40,857 nt of DNA, taken from positions 1 to 40,857 of the forward strand of contig NZ_JADNQT010000016.1 in NCBI RefSeq assembly GCF_015594605.1, in the 5' to 3' direction. Positions 1-9,260 of the stretch are shown piece by piece. A program made the position numbers and the translations under genes. Each line of letters opens with the position of its first letter. Within the stretch, counting starts at the first letter, position 1. The notes under the pieces are model-generated. The model saw only the letters and a list, made by a program, of their open reading frames with translations. It was not told the DNA's origin and did not search any database. The DNA is from Streptococcus sp. HF-1907. Its GTDB lineage: Bacteria > Bacillota > Bacilli > Lactobacillales > Streptococcaceae.

Positions 1-96
1 ATTGTAGACTATATTGATTATTACAACAACAAACGAATTAAGGTAAAATTAAAAGGACTCAGTCCTGTGCAATACAGAACTAAATCCTTTGGATAA
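1..96 (+). CDS. IS3-family transposase OrfB, C-terminal fragment
   Basis: This is the partial tail of the DDE transposase of the element above, open from base 1 to the TAA at 94-96. Only 31 residues are visible, so the catalytic DDE residues lie outside the window. The tyrosine- and lysine-rich ending (YNNKRIK, LSPVQYR) is characteristic of the rve domain end in IS150-group elements. It is truncated only by the window edge as far as can be seen. Confidence 0.8.
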   Translation: MVDYIDYYNNKRIKVKLKGLSPVQYRTKSFG

Positions 97-127
97 ATTA
101 AATGTCTAACTTTTTGGGGTCAGTACA
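1..127 (+). mobile_element. 3' end of an IS3-family insertion sequence
   Basis: The first 96 bases are the last 31 codons of a transposase OrfB, ending in YNNKRIKVKLKGLSPVQYR then TKSFG and a TAA stop at 94-96. This is the typical C-terminus of IS3-family (IS150-group, IS861-like) integrase-type transposases. The right terminal inverted repeat follows at about 103-127 and ends in CA. Its complement starts TGTACTGACCCC and contains AAAAAGTTAGACA, close to the left end of the element at 40731. The rest of the element lies outside the window. Family assignment is from remembered sequence character; the exact IS name is not known. Confidence 0.85.
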
Positions 128-139
128 TCTAGGGGCGTT

Positions 140-937
140 TTAGTTTGATTTAAGAAAAAATAGCAGAGCTGCTAAGCTGAACATCACAAAAATGGTGACG
201 GTATCTTGCAGTTTCCACTGTAAAATACGATACTTGGTTCGACCATTTCCTCCCTGATAGCCACGAGCTTCCATGGCAATGGCTAGGGCATCTGCACGTT
301 TAAAACTAGAGGCAAAGAGAGGAATAAGAATTGGAATGATTGATTTGACCTTCTGAATCAGATTGCCTTCTCCAAAATCAACACCACGCGCACGCTGGGC
401 ATTCATGATTCGTGTCGTGTCGTCCATCAAAGTTGGAACAAAGCGCAAGCTGAGTGATAGCATGAGACCTATTTCGTGAGCTGGAACTTTGAGAGGCTCT
501 AGTGGTTTTAGGAGAGCCTCAACCGCATCCGACAAGCTCAGCGGGGTTGTCGTCAAAGTCAATAAAGTAGAAAAGAAAATAATCAGCAAGAAACGCATGA
601 AAATCAGCGCAGCTTGATTGAGACCGTAGGTCGTGACCTTAAAAATCCAAAGGAGAAAGAGAGTATCACCACCATGAGTGAAAAACATCTGAAAGAAGGT
701 TGTGAAGAGGATGATTCCAATCATTGGTTTGACGCCGTTGAGGAAGAAGGAAAGTTTGATTTTGGATAGGAGGACTGCTAGTAGCGTGAAGGCTAGCATG
801 ATGAGGTTGGTCACCAAGTTGTTAGCCCAAAAGACAATCATGATAAAGATAATCATTGCTAACAGCTTGCTGCGCGGGTCTAGGTGGTGTATCAGTGAGT
901 TTCCAGGAACATAGCGCCCTAAAATAAGTTTATCCAT
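140..937 (-). CDS. ecfT: Energy-coupling factor transporter transmembrane protein EcfT
   Basis: This is the membrane scaffold of a group II ECF vitamin transporter. It links the EcfA1/EcfA2 ATPases to exchangeable substrate-binding S components, which are not encoded here. The 265 residues contain several hydrophobic segments and the two cytoplasmic Ala-Arg-Gly coupling motifs, seen as QRARG (about residues 181-185) and MEARG (about 222-226). These insert into grooves of the two ATPases. The gene overlaps the end of ecfA2 by 8 nt, so translation is probably coupled. The stop lies only 12 nt from the IS end at 127, and no rho-independent terminator is seen between them, so the IS may have replaced the native downstream region. 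Confidence 0.95.
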   Translation of the reverse strand: MDKLILGRYVPGNSLIHHLDPRSKLLAMIIFIMIVFWANNLVTNLIMLAFTLLAVLLSKIKLSFFLNGVKPMIGIILFTTFFQMFFTHGGDTLFLLWIFKVTTYGLNQAALIFMRFLLIIFFSTLLTLTTTPLSLSDAVEALLKPLEPLKVPAHEIGLMLSLSLRFVPTLMDDTTRIMNAQRARGVDFGEGNLIQKVKSIIPILIPLFASSFKRADALAIAMEARGYQGGNGRTKYRILQWKLQDTVTIFVMFSLAALLFFLKSN

Positions 938-1772
938 GACTCACCTCCTGAGTAAATTCTTCTATAGTAATAGGAAGTGACTCTAATTGTAAACCACGCG
1001 CCACCAATCTCTGAGCAAACTTAGTAATCTTAGGCACTCCCAGCTGCTTACTCTCCAAAAAATCAACTCCTTGGAAAACGGTCTTAGGCTCACCTGAACA
1101 GACTATCCTGCCTGCCTCTAGCACATAGACATAATCAGCATAGTCAGCAACATCGTCCATGAGATGTGTTACTAAAACAATGGTCATACCTTGCTGGTGT
1201 AAGTTTTTAAAAAGAGTCATTAACTCCTTGCGACCTTTTGGGTCTAAACCAGCAGTTGGTTCATCAAGAACAAGAACCTTTGGCTCCATAGCCAGAATGC
1301 CTGCGATAGCCACTCGACGCATCTGTCCACCTGATAATTCAAAAGGATTTTTATCAAATAAATCCTCTGAAATACCAACAAGAGCTAATTTTTCTCTAGC
1401 CAATCGCTCTGCTTCTTCTTTAGAAACTCCAAAATTTTGAGGACCAAAGGCTACATCTTTAAGGACGGTCTCATCAAACAGCTGGCTCTCTGGAAATTGG
1501 AAAACCAGTCCAACCTTCTGACGGACAGGCTTAATGTCTTTATTTTTTGATTTGGCGGTGATAACAATGTCGTCTACTTCAACCTGCCCTTGTGTCGGAA
1601 CATGCAAGCCGTTCAACAATTGCATGATTGTCGATTTTCCTGAACCTGTATGCCCAATAAAAGCAGTATAAGAGCCATCCTTAATCTCAAGGTTAATGTC
1701 AAAAAGGGCACGCCCTTCAAAAGGGGTGCCTGCTTGATAGGTATAACTTACATGCTTGAGATGAATTCCCAT
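930..1772 (-). CDS. ecfA2: Energy-coupling factor transporter ATP-binding protein EcfA2
   Basis: This is one of the two ATPases of the ECF vitamin transporter (formerly called CbiO). The 280-aa protein has Walker [10 protein letters not shown] at about 40-48, a Q-loop (VFQFPES), the signature LSGGQMRR, Walker [13 protein letters not shown] and an H-loop histidine in LVTHLMDD. All catalytic elements look intact. The start overlaps the end of ecfA1 by 25 nt and the stop overlaps ecfT by 8 nt, which fits a stoichiometrically translated A1-A2-T unit. Assignment as A2 rather than A1 follows from gene order and the LSGGQMRR signature. Confidence 0.95.
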   Translation of the reverse strand: MGIHLKHVSYTYQAGTPFEGRALFDINLEIKDGSYTAFIGHTGSGKSTIMQLLNGLHVPTQGQVEVDDIVITAKSKNKDIKPVRQKVGLVFQFPESQLFDETVLKDVAFGPQNFGVSKEEAERLAREKLALVGISEDLFDKNPFELSGGQMRRVAIAGILAMEPKVLVLDEPTAGLDPKGRKELMTLFKNLHQQGMTIVLVTHLMDDVADYADYVYVLEAGRIVCSGEPKTVFQGVDFLESKQLGVPKITKFAQRLVARGLQLESLPITIEEFTQEVSHG

Positions 1773-2587
1773 AATTCTTTTTCTAATTCCTTTTCTGTAA
1801 GATAGACGTCTCCCATTTTCAAACCTGCTTGGTTCAGCTCTTGCATTAAACGCATAGAGAAAGGGACATCCAAACCTAATGTCATTAGCTCATTACCACG
1901 AGCAAATAATTCACTCGGTGTTGAGCTTGATTCAACTTGTCCTGATTTCATCACGAGGACACGGTCACTGAGTGCGACTTCGTCCAAATCATGTGTAATG
2001 GAAATAACTGTCAGATTGTACTGGTCACGAATTGTTTTTATGGTGTTGATTAATTCTAGACGACCTTCTGGGTCCAGCATACTCGTTGCCTCATCCAAAA
2101 TAATAATATTTGGTCTCATAGCAACAGCGCCAGCAATGGCAACACGTTGCTTCTGACCGCCAGACAAACGAGCTGGCTCGCGGTCTTTAAAAGTCGACAT
2201 GCCAACTAATTCTAAAGCATCCGCAACACGTTCTTTCATCTCAGATAAGGGGATACCTTTATTTTCTAGCCCAAAGGCAATATCGTCTTCAACTGTCGCT
2301 CCAACAAACTGGTTATCTGGGTTTTGAAAAACCATTCCGATTTTATGGCGCATTTTCCAGACATTATCTTCTGTCAAAACCTGACCGTCAATAATAATTT
2401 GACCAGACTCAGCCTCCAACAGCCCATCAACCAAACGAACAGTGGTAGATTTCCCAGACCCGTTATGCCCAATAATAGACAGCCATTCACCTCGTTTCAC
2501 GTGAAACGAAACCTTATCAAGGGTATAAAAATCCTGACTTTCTTCATATTTGAAAGCTAGATTCTTAACTTCAATAATATTTGTCAT
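1748..2587 (-). CDS. ecfA1: Energy-coupling factor transporter ATP-binding protein EcfA1
   Basis: This is the first ATPase of the ECF module, 279 aa, pairing with EcfA2 to drive vitamin uptake. Motifs seen are Walker [10 protein letters not shown] at about 40-48, Q-loop VFQNPDNQ, signature LSGGQKQR, Walker [13 protein letters not shown] and the switch histidine in SITHDLDE. It starts 2 nt downstream of the pgsA stop and overlaps ecfA2. Codons for residues about 27-32 (SFHVKR) contain a 16-bp palindrome at 2493-2508 that resembles the ParB binding site parS. The sequence may therefore carry a second, non-coding function. Confidence 0.95.
   Translation of the reverse strand: MTNIIEVKNLAFKYEESQDFYTLDKVSFHVKRGEWLSIIGHNGSGKSTTVRLVDGLLEAESGQIIIDGQVLTEDNVWKMRHKIGMVFQNPDNQFVGATVEDDIAFGLENKGIPLSEMKERVADALELVGMSTFKDREPARLSGGQKQRVAIAGAVAMRPNIIILDEATSMLDPEGRLELINTIKTIRDQYNLTVISITHDLDEVALSDRVLVMKSGQVESSSTPSELFARGNELMTLGLDVPFSMRLMQELNQAGLKMGDVYLTEKELEKELWEFISSM
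2493..2508. promoter_or_regulatory. parS-like ParB binding site inside ecfA1
   Basis: CGTTTCACGTGAAACG is a perfect 16-bp palindrome. It matches the bacterial parS consensus TGTTTCACGTGAAACA at 14 of 16 positions, differing only at the outermost base of each arm. It lies within the ecfA1 coding sequence about 20 kb left of oriC, and ParB is encoded at 21350. Origin-proximal parS sites within genes are normal in Bacillota. ParB binding here is inferred, not shown. Confidence 0.75.
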
Positions 2588-2589
2588 CT

Positions 2590-3132
2590 TTATTTAAAGG
2601 TATCTTTAAAGAGGAAACCTGCTCCTTTAAAGTAATCGTATCCTGAGTAGATTGTAAAGAAGAGTGAGATGTAGAGCATCACTTGTCCGATTAGAGTTAC
2701 ATGGCAGAGCAACAAAATAACAGAAAACATTTGAGTTGCAGTTTTAATTTTACCAGGCATAGCTGCCGCTAAAACCGTACCACCTGTTTCAACGAGCAAG
2801 AGACGAAGACCTGTCACAGCCAATTCACGGCAAATAATGACTGCTGCCACCCAAGCGGGAGCCATCCCTAAACCAACAAGCATAATGAAGGCACTCATAA
2901 CCAACATCTTATCAGCTAAAGGATCCGCAAATTTACCAAAATTTGTAACCACGTGCCACTTACGAGCAAGATAACCATCCAAATAATCAGTGATGCTAGC
3001 CACTGCAAATACAACAGCTGCGGCAATGTGCCAAGGGAGTGACGCTGAGATTGAAGTCATGATTAGAAAGACTGGAATCAAAATAATGCGTGCTACCGTT
3101 AATAAATTAGGAATATTTTCTTTTTTGAACAT
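2590..3132 (-). CDS. pgsA: CDP-diacylglycerol--glycerol-3-phosphate 3-phosphatidyltransferase
   Basis: This membrane enzyme makes phosphatidylglycerophosphate from CDP-diacylglycerol and glycerol-3-phosphate, the committed step to phosphatidylglycerol. That lipid also feeds lipoteichoic acid and cardiolipin synthesis. The 180-aa protein has about four to six hydrophobic segments and the full CDP-alcohol phosphatidyltransferase motif: Asp49, Asp52-Gly53, Ala56-Arg57, Gly66, Asp70 and Asp74. It lies between the rodZ-like gene (9-nt gap) and ecfA1 (2-nt gap) in one leftward transcript. This is the common streptococcal order yfmF-yfmH-rodZ-pgsA-ecf. Confidence 0.95.
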   Translation of the reverse strand: MFKKENIPNLLTVARIILIPVFLIMTSISASLPWHIAAAVVFAVASITDYLDGYLARKWHVVTNFGKFADPLADKMLVMSAFIMLVGLGMAPAWVAAVIICRELAVTGLRLLLVETGGTVLAAAMPGKIKTATQMFSVILLLCHVTLIGQVMLYISLFFTIYSGYDYFKGAGFLFKDTFK

Positions 3133-3141
3133 GATGTCCCC

Positions 3142-4113
3142 TTATTGAATTGTTAAGGTAATGTAAGTCAAGTCAGAAACTGTCAGAGCTGACATATCAA
3201 GTGTTTGACCGTTAATTGTGATACTAATTCCCTCAGTCATTCCTAGAGTAATAACTGATGAAGTTGTCCCCGAAGCTAAGTTAGCTGTCAAAGTTGGATT
3301 TGCCGAATTCAAGGTAGCCTCTGTACTGCCAGCTTCTGTGTTCGTTACCGAAACCCAACTTCCAGATTGACCATTATAACTAATAGAAACTTCTACAGGT
3401 GCCGTCGCTCCAGAAATCGTTGCCATCAGCTGATTACCACTACCTTCTGTTGTAATCGTTGGTGCTTGAGAAGAGCTGGATTCGCTAGTTGATGAGGAAG
3501 CCGTTGACGAAGAACTGCTTGATTGATTACTCGTCACAGAATAAGAGCTAGCTGTCGTTTTTTGACCTTGGCTAGTTTGAGTCCAAACCGTGTAGGCAAC
3601 AAAAGCTAGAATAGCTGCTGCTACTGCACTCAGAACAACAATTGGCCAAGAATTACCTTTGGATGGCTCCGTTTGGCGATAACGGCTTGACCTCGTCCCT
3701 GTGATTGGCTTGTAAGAGCCTTTTTCAGACGAATCTTCTTCTGAAGCCTTCTCCTCCTCAGTAGTGACTGAAACTACGGGAGCTTCAGGTTCTTCAGCAA
3801 TTTGAGGGGACTCAGCCTTATCTGGGAATGTGCCCTCTGGGGTAACTGCTTGTTTGGGTTCTTCCTTAGGAAGGGGCGTCTCTTTCTCACCACGATACTT
3901 CGCTAAAATAGTTTCTGGAGAGAGACCAACTAAATTAGCATACTTCAATAAACAACTCTCTACAGATTCTGAAGGAAGGATTGTAAATTGATCAAGTTCT
4001 AAGGCCAATAAATAATGAGAAGGAATACCTGAACGCTCTTCGATATCGCTTAAAGTCAAATGCGACTTTACCCGATTCTCTCTTAAGAGATCACCTATCG
4101 TTTTTTCTACCAT
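3142..4113 (-). CDS. rodZ: RodZ-like helix-turn-helix membrane protein
   Basis: This is a bitopic protein of 323 aa, probably a cell-shape or septal cytoskeleton-associated factor related to RodZ (YmfM in Bacillus). Residues about 1-70 form a Cro/C1-type helix-turn-helix. An acidic, proline-rich linker (about 75-135), a positive patch and one transmembrane helix (about 157-177) follow. Beyond that are a serine-rich low-complexity stretch (about 185-220) and an extracellular beta-rich DUF4115-type domain. Streptococci generally lack MreB, so the partner is probably another elongation or division component; that is inference. An extended -10 (complement of 4150-4155) lies in the 65-nt gap after yfmH, suggesting its own promoter. 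Confidence 0.85.
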   Translation of the reverse strand: MVEKTIGDLLRENRVKSHLTLSDIEERSGIPSHYLLALELDQFTILPSESVESCLLKYANLVGLSPETILAKYRGEKETPLPKEEPKQAVTPEGTFPDKAESPQIAEEPEAPVVSVTTEEEKASEEDSSEKGSYKPITGTRSSRYRQTEPSKGNSWPIVVLSAVAAAILAFVAYTVWTQTSQGQKTTASSYSVTSNQSSSSSSTASSSTSESSSSQAPTITTEGSGNQLMATISGATAPVEVSISYNGQSGSWVSVTNTEAGSTEATLNSANPTLTANLASGTTSSVITLGMTEGISITINGQTLDMSALTVSDLTYITLTIQ

Positions 4114-4149
4114 CTTAATTCCTTTTAATTTATAATAATTATCTCTTCT

Positions 4150-4158
4150 ATTATAGCA
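4150..4158 (-). promoter_or_regulatory. Extended -10 promoter for rodZ-pgsA-ecf block
   Basis: Read leftward, TGCTATAAT forms a consensus extended -10 about 37 nt before the rodZ-like start codon (4113). No good -35 is visible, which is usual for extended -10 promoters. The ribosome binding site AAAAGGA lies just upstream of the ATG. Confidence 0.5.
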
Positions 4159-4178
4159 AAAAATGGGAGTAATTTCGA

Positions 4179-5453
4179 TTATTTTGGAAAGATCGTAAAA
4201 TCGGTGACATCAGCTGACGCTAAAAACTCGCGACCAACCGCTACAACTTGTTCTAAAGTCAATTGTTCTATGAGTTTAGGCACATCAAAATAAGTTTCCT
4301 CACCCAAGTGATAGGTCACAAATTGCATAGCTAAATGCTCAACAGAATCCAGACTATGTAAGAAGTCACCATACAATTCACGCTTCAACAACTGAAAATG
4401 AGCTTCCGTCAAATCCTTAGAACGCTCAAAGTGAGTCAAAAATTGCTTCAAGCGTGTCCCCATAGCAATGGGTTCAATCGTATCAAGGGAAATAATCAAA
4501 TACTGATACTCCTCCTTGACCTCTATCTCTAAATCAAAAGAATCATCAATTTGCCTGCTGTCATACCAAGCCTGATTGGTCTCAGATGTCCAGCCTAACA
4601 GCATGGTAAAAAATAGCTGTAAGCTCAGCTTTTGTTCTAATAATGAACGACCACCTTCAGGTTTCGGACCGCGATAACCGACTGCCAACTTAGGAAGTGA
4701 CACATCCATGTGCATAGAACGATTTTTGATGACCGAATGATAAACAATTGCCTGTCGCTCAAGTGGCAAAAAATCTCTTTGCTCAGCCTTGTTTTGTTGG
4801 ACCTTGATTTCTTCAATTATCTGCTCTGGTTTAAAATCTCCAACCAGAACTAATTCCATATTAGAAGGGTGATAGAAAAACTGATGATTTTCTTCTAAAT
4901 CCTTAACTGAAATCTGATTGACAGAATTTCGACTTCCTGCAATATCCTCCGCCAAAGCTGTTTTGGGAAAAAGATTTTCTAGGATACCTTGGTAGAGTCG
5001 AAAATCAGCGTCATCTTGATACATTTCAATTTCTTGACCAATAATTTCTTTTTCACGATCGACGGATTCTTCTGTCAAGTGCGTTGACATGACAAATTCT
5101 TGCAGAAGCGCTAGACTTTCTGAAAGATTCCCAGTTGTTGAAAAATAAAAACTTGTTTTATCGACGGTGGTGTAGGCGTTGCTCTCTGCACCCAATTTTG
5201 TAAATTCCGTTGCAGCATCTAGACCTTCTGATAGTTCAAATAGTTTATGTTCTAAAAAATGAGCCACCCCTTCTGGATACTGGTAGGCTTGTCCCATTGC
5301 TGTAAACTTATTGTCAAGTGATCCAAAACGACTTGTCAAAACCCCAGTCGTTTCCATAAAATGTTTTTTAGGGATGAGATAGACCATCATTCCATTTGGT
5401 AATTGATTGACATAAAGAGTTTCTGCGATGGTCGGGTAATTATAAGACATCAT
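4179..5453 (-). CDS. yfmH: M16-family peptidase YfmH (EF-P modification-associated)
   Basis: This is an insulinase-like zinc peptidase of 424 aa. The inverted zinc motif HxxEH is present as His65-Phe-Leu-Glu68-His69, so this subunit looks catalytically competent. The family member in Bacillus subtilis (YmfH/YfmH) has been linked to the 5-aminopentanol modification pathway of elongation factor P; its exact substrate in streptococci is not known to me. The start MMSYNY overlaps the stop of yfmF by four bases (ATGA), indicating coupled translation. M16 proteins commonly work as an active/inactive pair, and yfmF supplies the partner. Confidence 0.85.
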   Translation of the reverse strand: MMSYNYPTIAETLYVNQLPNGMMVYLIPKKHFMETTGVLTSRFGSLDNKFTAMGQAYQYPEGVAHFLEHKLFELSEGLDAATEFTKLGAESNAYTTVDKTSFYFSTTGNLSESLALLQEFVMSTHLTEESVDREKEIIGQEIEMYQDDADFRLYQGILENLFPKTALAEDIAGSRNSVNQISVKDLEENHQFFYHPSNMELVLVGDFKPEQIIEEIKVQQNKAEQRDFLPLERQAIVYHSVIKNRSMHMDVSLPKLAVGYRGPKPEGGRSLLEQKLSLQLFFTMLLGWTSETNQAWYDSRQIDDSFDLEIEVKEEYQYLIISLDTIEPIAMGTRLKQFLTHFERSKDLTEAHFQLLKRELYGDFLHSLDSVEHLAMQFVTYHLGEETYFDVPKLIEQLTLEQVVAVGREFLASADVTDFTIFPK

Positions 5454-6700
5454 GCTTCATTTCCTTCTAAAAAGTAAAGACTTTGCAATTTCAGGCTAGC
5501 AGCTACTCGCATCAACTGACTTTTCGTTACAGCATCAACACCGTTCAACCATTCTTCCGTTGAAGGCATGCCTTCTAAATACATGGCGTTATAAGCCTGT
5601 TCAATTAAAAATTTAACATTATCCGTCAACAAGCGATGGTTGGTCTTTAACATTTCTTTAGTTTGTCCGACCAAGGCCATCGAAAATTTCCCTGATCGCA
5701 CATCTGCTAATTGTTTATTGATTAACCTCGCTAATCGGTTGCGTTGCTCTTTATCGAGTCCAGCGTAGATTGTAAACAAACCTGTAAAGCTATCAAAGTG
5801 ACTGGCAATAGTATAAGCCAGTCCTTCTTTTTCTCGAATTTCTGTAAACAATAAAGAATGCGCAAATGAACCGAGCAAGCCATTTAGCACAACCAGTGCA
5901 AAATAATCATCATCTTGAGGTCTAAGCTCATGATGAAAACCAAGTTGCAAAATAGACTGATTAACTGGACGCTTGTCCAAGAGCTCACGGGTGACATTTT
6001 GATAATCTTGTCGGTAGTAATAAGTCAGATTGACCTGCCTTGGTTTAAAAGGCATTTTATTGACTACCTGCAACATCCTGTAATCATCAAACTCACCTGC
6101 AATAAACAAATCCAACTGATCTTCCGACAACATCTTTTGAAACTCTTGATAAGCTGTAAAAGAATTCTCTGCGGTAACAAGCTCAGCGTCACCATATTTA
6201 GACAGTTGTAGGGTGGGATTTCTATAAAATAGCTTGCGTAGAGCCAATTCACTACTGTAAAAGCTATCTTCTTTGTCTGTCTCCAAATAATGAATGAGAT
6301 TTAATTTTTCAGTATCAAAGATTTTAGATTGATACTGGGCCACTGACACCAGCGGTGCAAATAAGATACTTTCTAAAAACGTGACCACCTCTTCCAAGAG
6401 ATTCTCAGCTGTAAAGGCATATTTATCTTTAATGAAGATAATATCAATATCAACGATATGTACCAGCCCCTTAGTTGACACCTTGGTTGACAAGCTTGCG
6501 CCATAGAGAGAAGCCAATTTTTCACGAAAAGCTTTTATCGTTGGGTAATCTGCATTGGCAGTTGCTAGCATTTGAGCTACCAAAACGCGACGAGCCACTG
6601 TTTTTTCAGAAAAAACTCCCGAAAATCTAAACGTTAAATGATTGGTTTTTAAAATAGTATTTTTTATTAGATGTAACTGAACACCATCAACAATTTTCAT
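5450..6700 (-). CDS. yfmF: M16-family peptidase-like YfmF, inactive partner of YfmH
   Basis: This M16-like protein of 416 aa has the family fold signature but no HxxEH zinc motif in its N-terminal half: the region around VLVAQMLATANADYPTIKAF lacks paired histidines. It is therefore probably the non-catalytic half of a YfmF-YfmH heterodimer, as in other M16B pairs. It is the first gene of the leftward block, preceded by an RBS (AAGGAAG) and an extended -10 promoter (complement of 6734-6742) that is back-to-back with the yaaA-recF promoter. The coding boundaries are firm; the biochemical role is inference from family knowledge. Confidence 0.85.
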   Translation of the reverse strand: MKIVDGVQLHLIKNTILKTNHLTFRFSGVFSEKTVARRVLVAQMLATANADYPTIKAFREKLASLYGASLSTKVSTKGLVHIVDIDIIFIKDKYAFTAENLLEEVVTFLESILFAPLVSVAQYQSKIFDTEKLNLIHYLETDKEDSFYSSELALRKLFYRNPTLQLSKYGDAELVTAENSFTAYQEFQKMLSEDQLDLFIAGEFDDYRMLQVVNKMPFKPRQVNLTYYYRQDYQNVTRELLDKRPVNQSILQLGFHHELRPQDDDYFALVVLNGLLGSFAHSLLFTEIREKEGLAYTIASHFDSFTGLFTIYAGLDKEQRNRLARLINKQLADVRSGKFSMALVGQTKEMLKTNHRLLTDNVKFLIEQAYNAMYLEGMPSTEEWLNGVDAVTKSQLMRVAASLKLQSLYFLEGNEA

Positions 6701-6733
6701 AATACTTCCTTTTAGAGTATATTATCAGCTAAG

Positions 6734-6757
6734 ATTATATCATTTTTATGCTATAAT
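6734..6757. promoter_or_regulatory. Back-to-back extended -10 promoters for yfmF (-) and yaaA (+)
   Basis: On the minus strand TGATATAAT (complement of 6734-6742) is an extended -10 for yfmF. On the plus strand TGCTATAAT at 6749-6757 is an extended -10 for yaaA-recF. The two -10 hexamers are only 12 bp apart, so each upstream contact region lies over the other promoter. Simultaneous occupation is unlikely. Confidence 0.6.
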
Positions 6758-6787
6758 TACTTGAATTTAAAAAAATGGAGCAGACGC

Positions 6788-7165
6788 ATGGATTACAAAC
6801 TTTTTGATGATTATATTACCCTTCAGTCCCTTCTTAAAGAGCTTGGTATTATTCAAAGTGGGGGAGCTATCAAAGGCTTTCTTGCTGAAACAACTGTGCT
6901 ATTTAATGGTGAGGATGAGAAGCGTCGTGGGAAAAAGCTGCGCCTTGGCGATATTGTCAGTATCCCAGCACAAGAAGTGACTATCACTTTGGTTGAACCC
7001 AGCGAAGCTGAGAAAAAAGAGCATCAAGAGGCTCTAGCCGAAAAGCAAAGAGTTGCAGCTATCGTTAAAGAAATGAACCAAAAGGTTAAAAAGCAGACTA
7101 AGTCTCAGCAAAACAAGGTCACAGCCAAACCAAAAGCTCAAAAGCCACGTTTCCCAGGAATGTAA
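6788..7165 (+). CDS. yaaA: S4-domain protein YaaA
   Basis: This small protein of 125 aa has an S4-type RNA-binding domain over about residues 8-70 ([20 protein letters not shown], then [19 protein letters not shown]). A lysine/glutamine-rich basic tail follows, ending KPRFPGM. YaaA-type proteins sit directly upstream of recF in many Bacillota; a ribosome-related role has been suggested for the family. The ATG at 6788 is chosen over an in-frame TTG at 6761 because GGAG at 6777-6780 is correctly spaced from it. The gene ends 1 nt before recF, so the two are translationally coupled. Confidence 0.9.
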   Translation: MDYKLFDDYITLQSLLKELGIIQSGGAIKGFLAETTVLFNGEDEKRRGKKLRLGDIVSIPAQEVTITLVEPSEAEKKEHQEALAEKQRVAAIVKEMNQKVKKQTKSQQNKVTAKPKAQKPRFPGM

Positions 7166-7166
7166 T

Positions 7167-8282
7167 ATGTGGATTAAAGAAATTAACTTAAAACACTACC
7201 GCAATTACGACTCCGCCAAAGCTAGTTTTTCACCCAATTTAAATGTCTTTCTTGGTCGCAACGCTCAGGGAAAGACCAATTTTCTAGAAGCTATCTATTT
7301 TTTATCCCTAACACGCAGTCACCGCACGCGTTCTGACAAAGAACTAATCCATTTTAATGAAAAAGAAGTGCAGGTATCTGGTGAAATCGTCCGACAAAAT
7401 GGAACCATCACTCTTGATATTAATCTATCTGACAAAGGAAGAGTTACCAAGGTCAACCATCTCAAACAAGCTAAACTCTCTGACTATATTGGAGCTATGA
7501 CTGTTGTCTTATTTGCTCCTGAGGATTTGCAACTTGTCAAAGGGTCTCCTAGCCTACGCCGTAAATTTCTTGATATTGATTTAGGGCAAATAAAACCAGT
7601 TTACCTATCAGACCTATCTAATTACAATCATGTCCTTAGGCAGCGAAACACGTATTTAAAAACCGCTCAGACTGTTGATATGGCCTTTTTATCTGTTCTC
7701 GATGAGCAATTAGCTGATTACGGTAGCCGAGTTATGGAGCACCGCTTAAATTTTATCGAGAAATTAAGTCAAGAAGCTGACAAGCATCATTTCACTATTA
7801 GCACGGAGCTAGAGCATCTCACCATTAAATACCTAGCCTCTGTCAAGTTCAATCAAGTTGACACGATTCGTCAAGATTTTCTCAAGCAACTCACTAAAAA
7901 TCATCAGCGTGATCTCTTTAAGAAAAATACTGGTGTGGGACCACATCGCGATGACCTTTCATTCTTTATCAATGACATCAATGCCACCTTCGGTAGCCAG
8001 GGGCAACAGCGGAGCTTAATTTTATCTTTGAAATTAGCCGAAATTGAACTTATCAAATCAATTACGGGAGACTCGCCAATTTTGTTACTTGATGATGTCA
8101 TGAGCGAGCTAGACAATCATCGGCAACTAAAACTCCTTGAAGCCATTAGAGATAATGTCCAAACATTCATCACAACAACAAGCCTAGAGCACTTATCTAA
8201 CTTACCAGCAAACCTTAAAATTTTTACTATTCAGAGTGGACAGCTGAGTGAAGAAAAAAATGATGGCGATATTGATATCTAA
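7167..8282 (+). CDS. recF: DNA replication and repair protein RecF
   Basis: RecF is an SMC-like ATPase that, with RecO and RecR, loads RecA at gapped DNA. The 371-aa length is standard. Walker A GRNAQGKT is at about 30-37, an ABC-type signature lies near [12 protein letters not shown], and Walker B is [13 protein letters not shown]. The start is one base after the yaaA stop, with AGGAA upstream inside yaaA. Unlike the classical dnaA-dnaN-recF cluster, here recF lies about 14 kb left of dnaA, the usual streptococcal arrangement. It reads toward the origin. Confidence 0.97.
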   Translation: MWIKEINLKHYRNYDSAKASFSPNLNVFLGRNAQGKTNFLEAIYFLSLTRSHRTRSDKELIHFNEKEVQVSGEIVRQNGTITLDINLSDKGRVTKVNHLKQAKLSDYIGAMTVVLFAPEDLQLVKGSPSLRRKFLDIDLGQIKPVYLSDLSNYNHVLRQRNTYLKTAQTVDMAFLSVLDEQLADYGSRVMEHRLNFIEKLSQEADKHHFTISTELEHLTIKYLASVKFNQVDTIRQDFLKQLTKNHQRDLFKKNTGVGPHRDDLSFFINDINATFGSQGQQRSLILSLKLAEIELIKSITGDSPILLLDDVMSELDNHRQLKLLEAIRDNVQTFITTTSLEHLSNLPANLKIFTIQSGQLSEEKNDGDIDI

Positions 8283-8314
8283 AAGAGCCGAGACTATAAA
8301 TCTCAGCTCTTTTT
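8281..8314. terminator. Bidirectional terminator between recF and the sugar transporter gene
   Basis: The hairpin is AAAAGAGCcGAGA, a 7-nt loop, then TCTCaGCTCTTTTT, with an A-run on the left and a T-run on the right. It can terminate both recF (+) and the convergent transporter transcript (-). Confidence 0.85.
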
Positions 8315-8337
8315 ATATTTACACTATTGTCAACCTG

Positions 8338-9207
8338 TTAATAGGATTTCACAATGCCTAATAAAATTGCTCCGACGACAAAACACAGAATACCGATGGC
8401 AACCCAACGGATTTCTTTCTTCGTTTTTGTCTCACCTAAGAATAGGATACCTCCGATAATTGAAATGATGACACCTAGCTGAGAAAAGCTAAAGGCAATA
8501 GCAAGACCTGCTTTTGCGGCTGCAAGTAACATGAAAATATTACCAACTCCCCACATAATCCCTACAAATGCATTTTTCAAAACAACAGGCTCGAAGCTCA
8601 TTTTAAATTTCATGAAAATCATCGCTCCCAAGCACATTCCAACAGCCATTGGCAATATAACTGCCAAGGCATCAAATTTCATGATATTATTGAAAAGCAC
8701 AGTGTAAGAGATGTAGCCGACGGTTGAATAAGCTAGTGCCCGAAATCCCTTTGAGAAATCCAGAAGACCACTGTCAGCAGCCATTTCCGAATTATCCTGC
8801 TTGCTAGAAAAATAGAAACCAATAACCAAAAGAACCAGAGCAATAAGTCCTAAAACAAACTGGATTGGTTTTGTCCATTCATGAAAAGCAAGGGCACCAA
8901 TTAAACTACCGACAACCAACTGAGCACCACTAGACAAGGGATTTGCTACTGAACCCCCCATATATTGCATGGCATGAAATTGACCATTTTGACCGATAGA
9001 CCAAAGGATACCCCCAAGAATCCCAAAAATCCAAAGCGATACTGACATTTCTGGATGAACAACAAACCAAACACCCAGAGCAAAAATAAGAGCCCCCAAA
9101 GTCATTCCAAAAGTCTGTTGATCAGGGCGACCACCAATTTTGTTACTAACAAAACCAATACTTCCCCATGCAAACATTGGAACTAGAGCGAATAATATAC
9201 CTTCCAC
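8338..9207 (-). CDS. GRP-family sugar uptake protein (RbsU/GlcU-like)
   Basis: This polytopic membrane protein of 289 aa has about ten predicted transmembrane segments with DMT-like internal similarity. It belongs to the glucose/ribose porter (GRP) family, which includes RbsU and GlcU. Family motifs include the N-terminal LVPMFAWGSIGFVSNKIGG and a conserved WSIGQNGQFHAMQYMGG stretch. Substrate cannot be read from sequence; glucose or ribose by proton symport is the family expectation. The start is GTG at 9207 with AAAGGAG seven bases upstream. It lies 53 nt downstream of the leftward regulator gene, so the two probably form an operon. Confidence 0.85.
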   Translation of the reverse strand: MEGILFALVPMFAWGSIGFVSNKIGGRPDQQTFGMTLGALIFALGVWFVVHPEMSVSLWIFGILGGILWSIGQNGQFHAMQYMGGSVANPLSSGAQLVVGSLIGALAFHEWTKPIQFVLGLIALVLLVIGFYFSSKQDNSEMAADSGLLDFSKGFRALAYSTVGYISYTVLFNNIMKFDALAVILPMAVGMCLGAMIFMKFKMSFEPVVLKNAFVGIMWGVGNIFMLLAAAKAGLAIAFSFSQLGVIISIIGGILFLGETKTKKEIRWVAIGILCFVVGAILLGIVKSY

Positions 9208-9260
9208 AGTTAACTCCTTTATAAAATAAATAATAGGTTGTCAACTGCTGTAAAGCTTAT

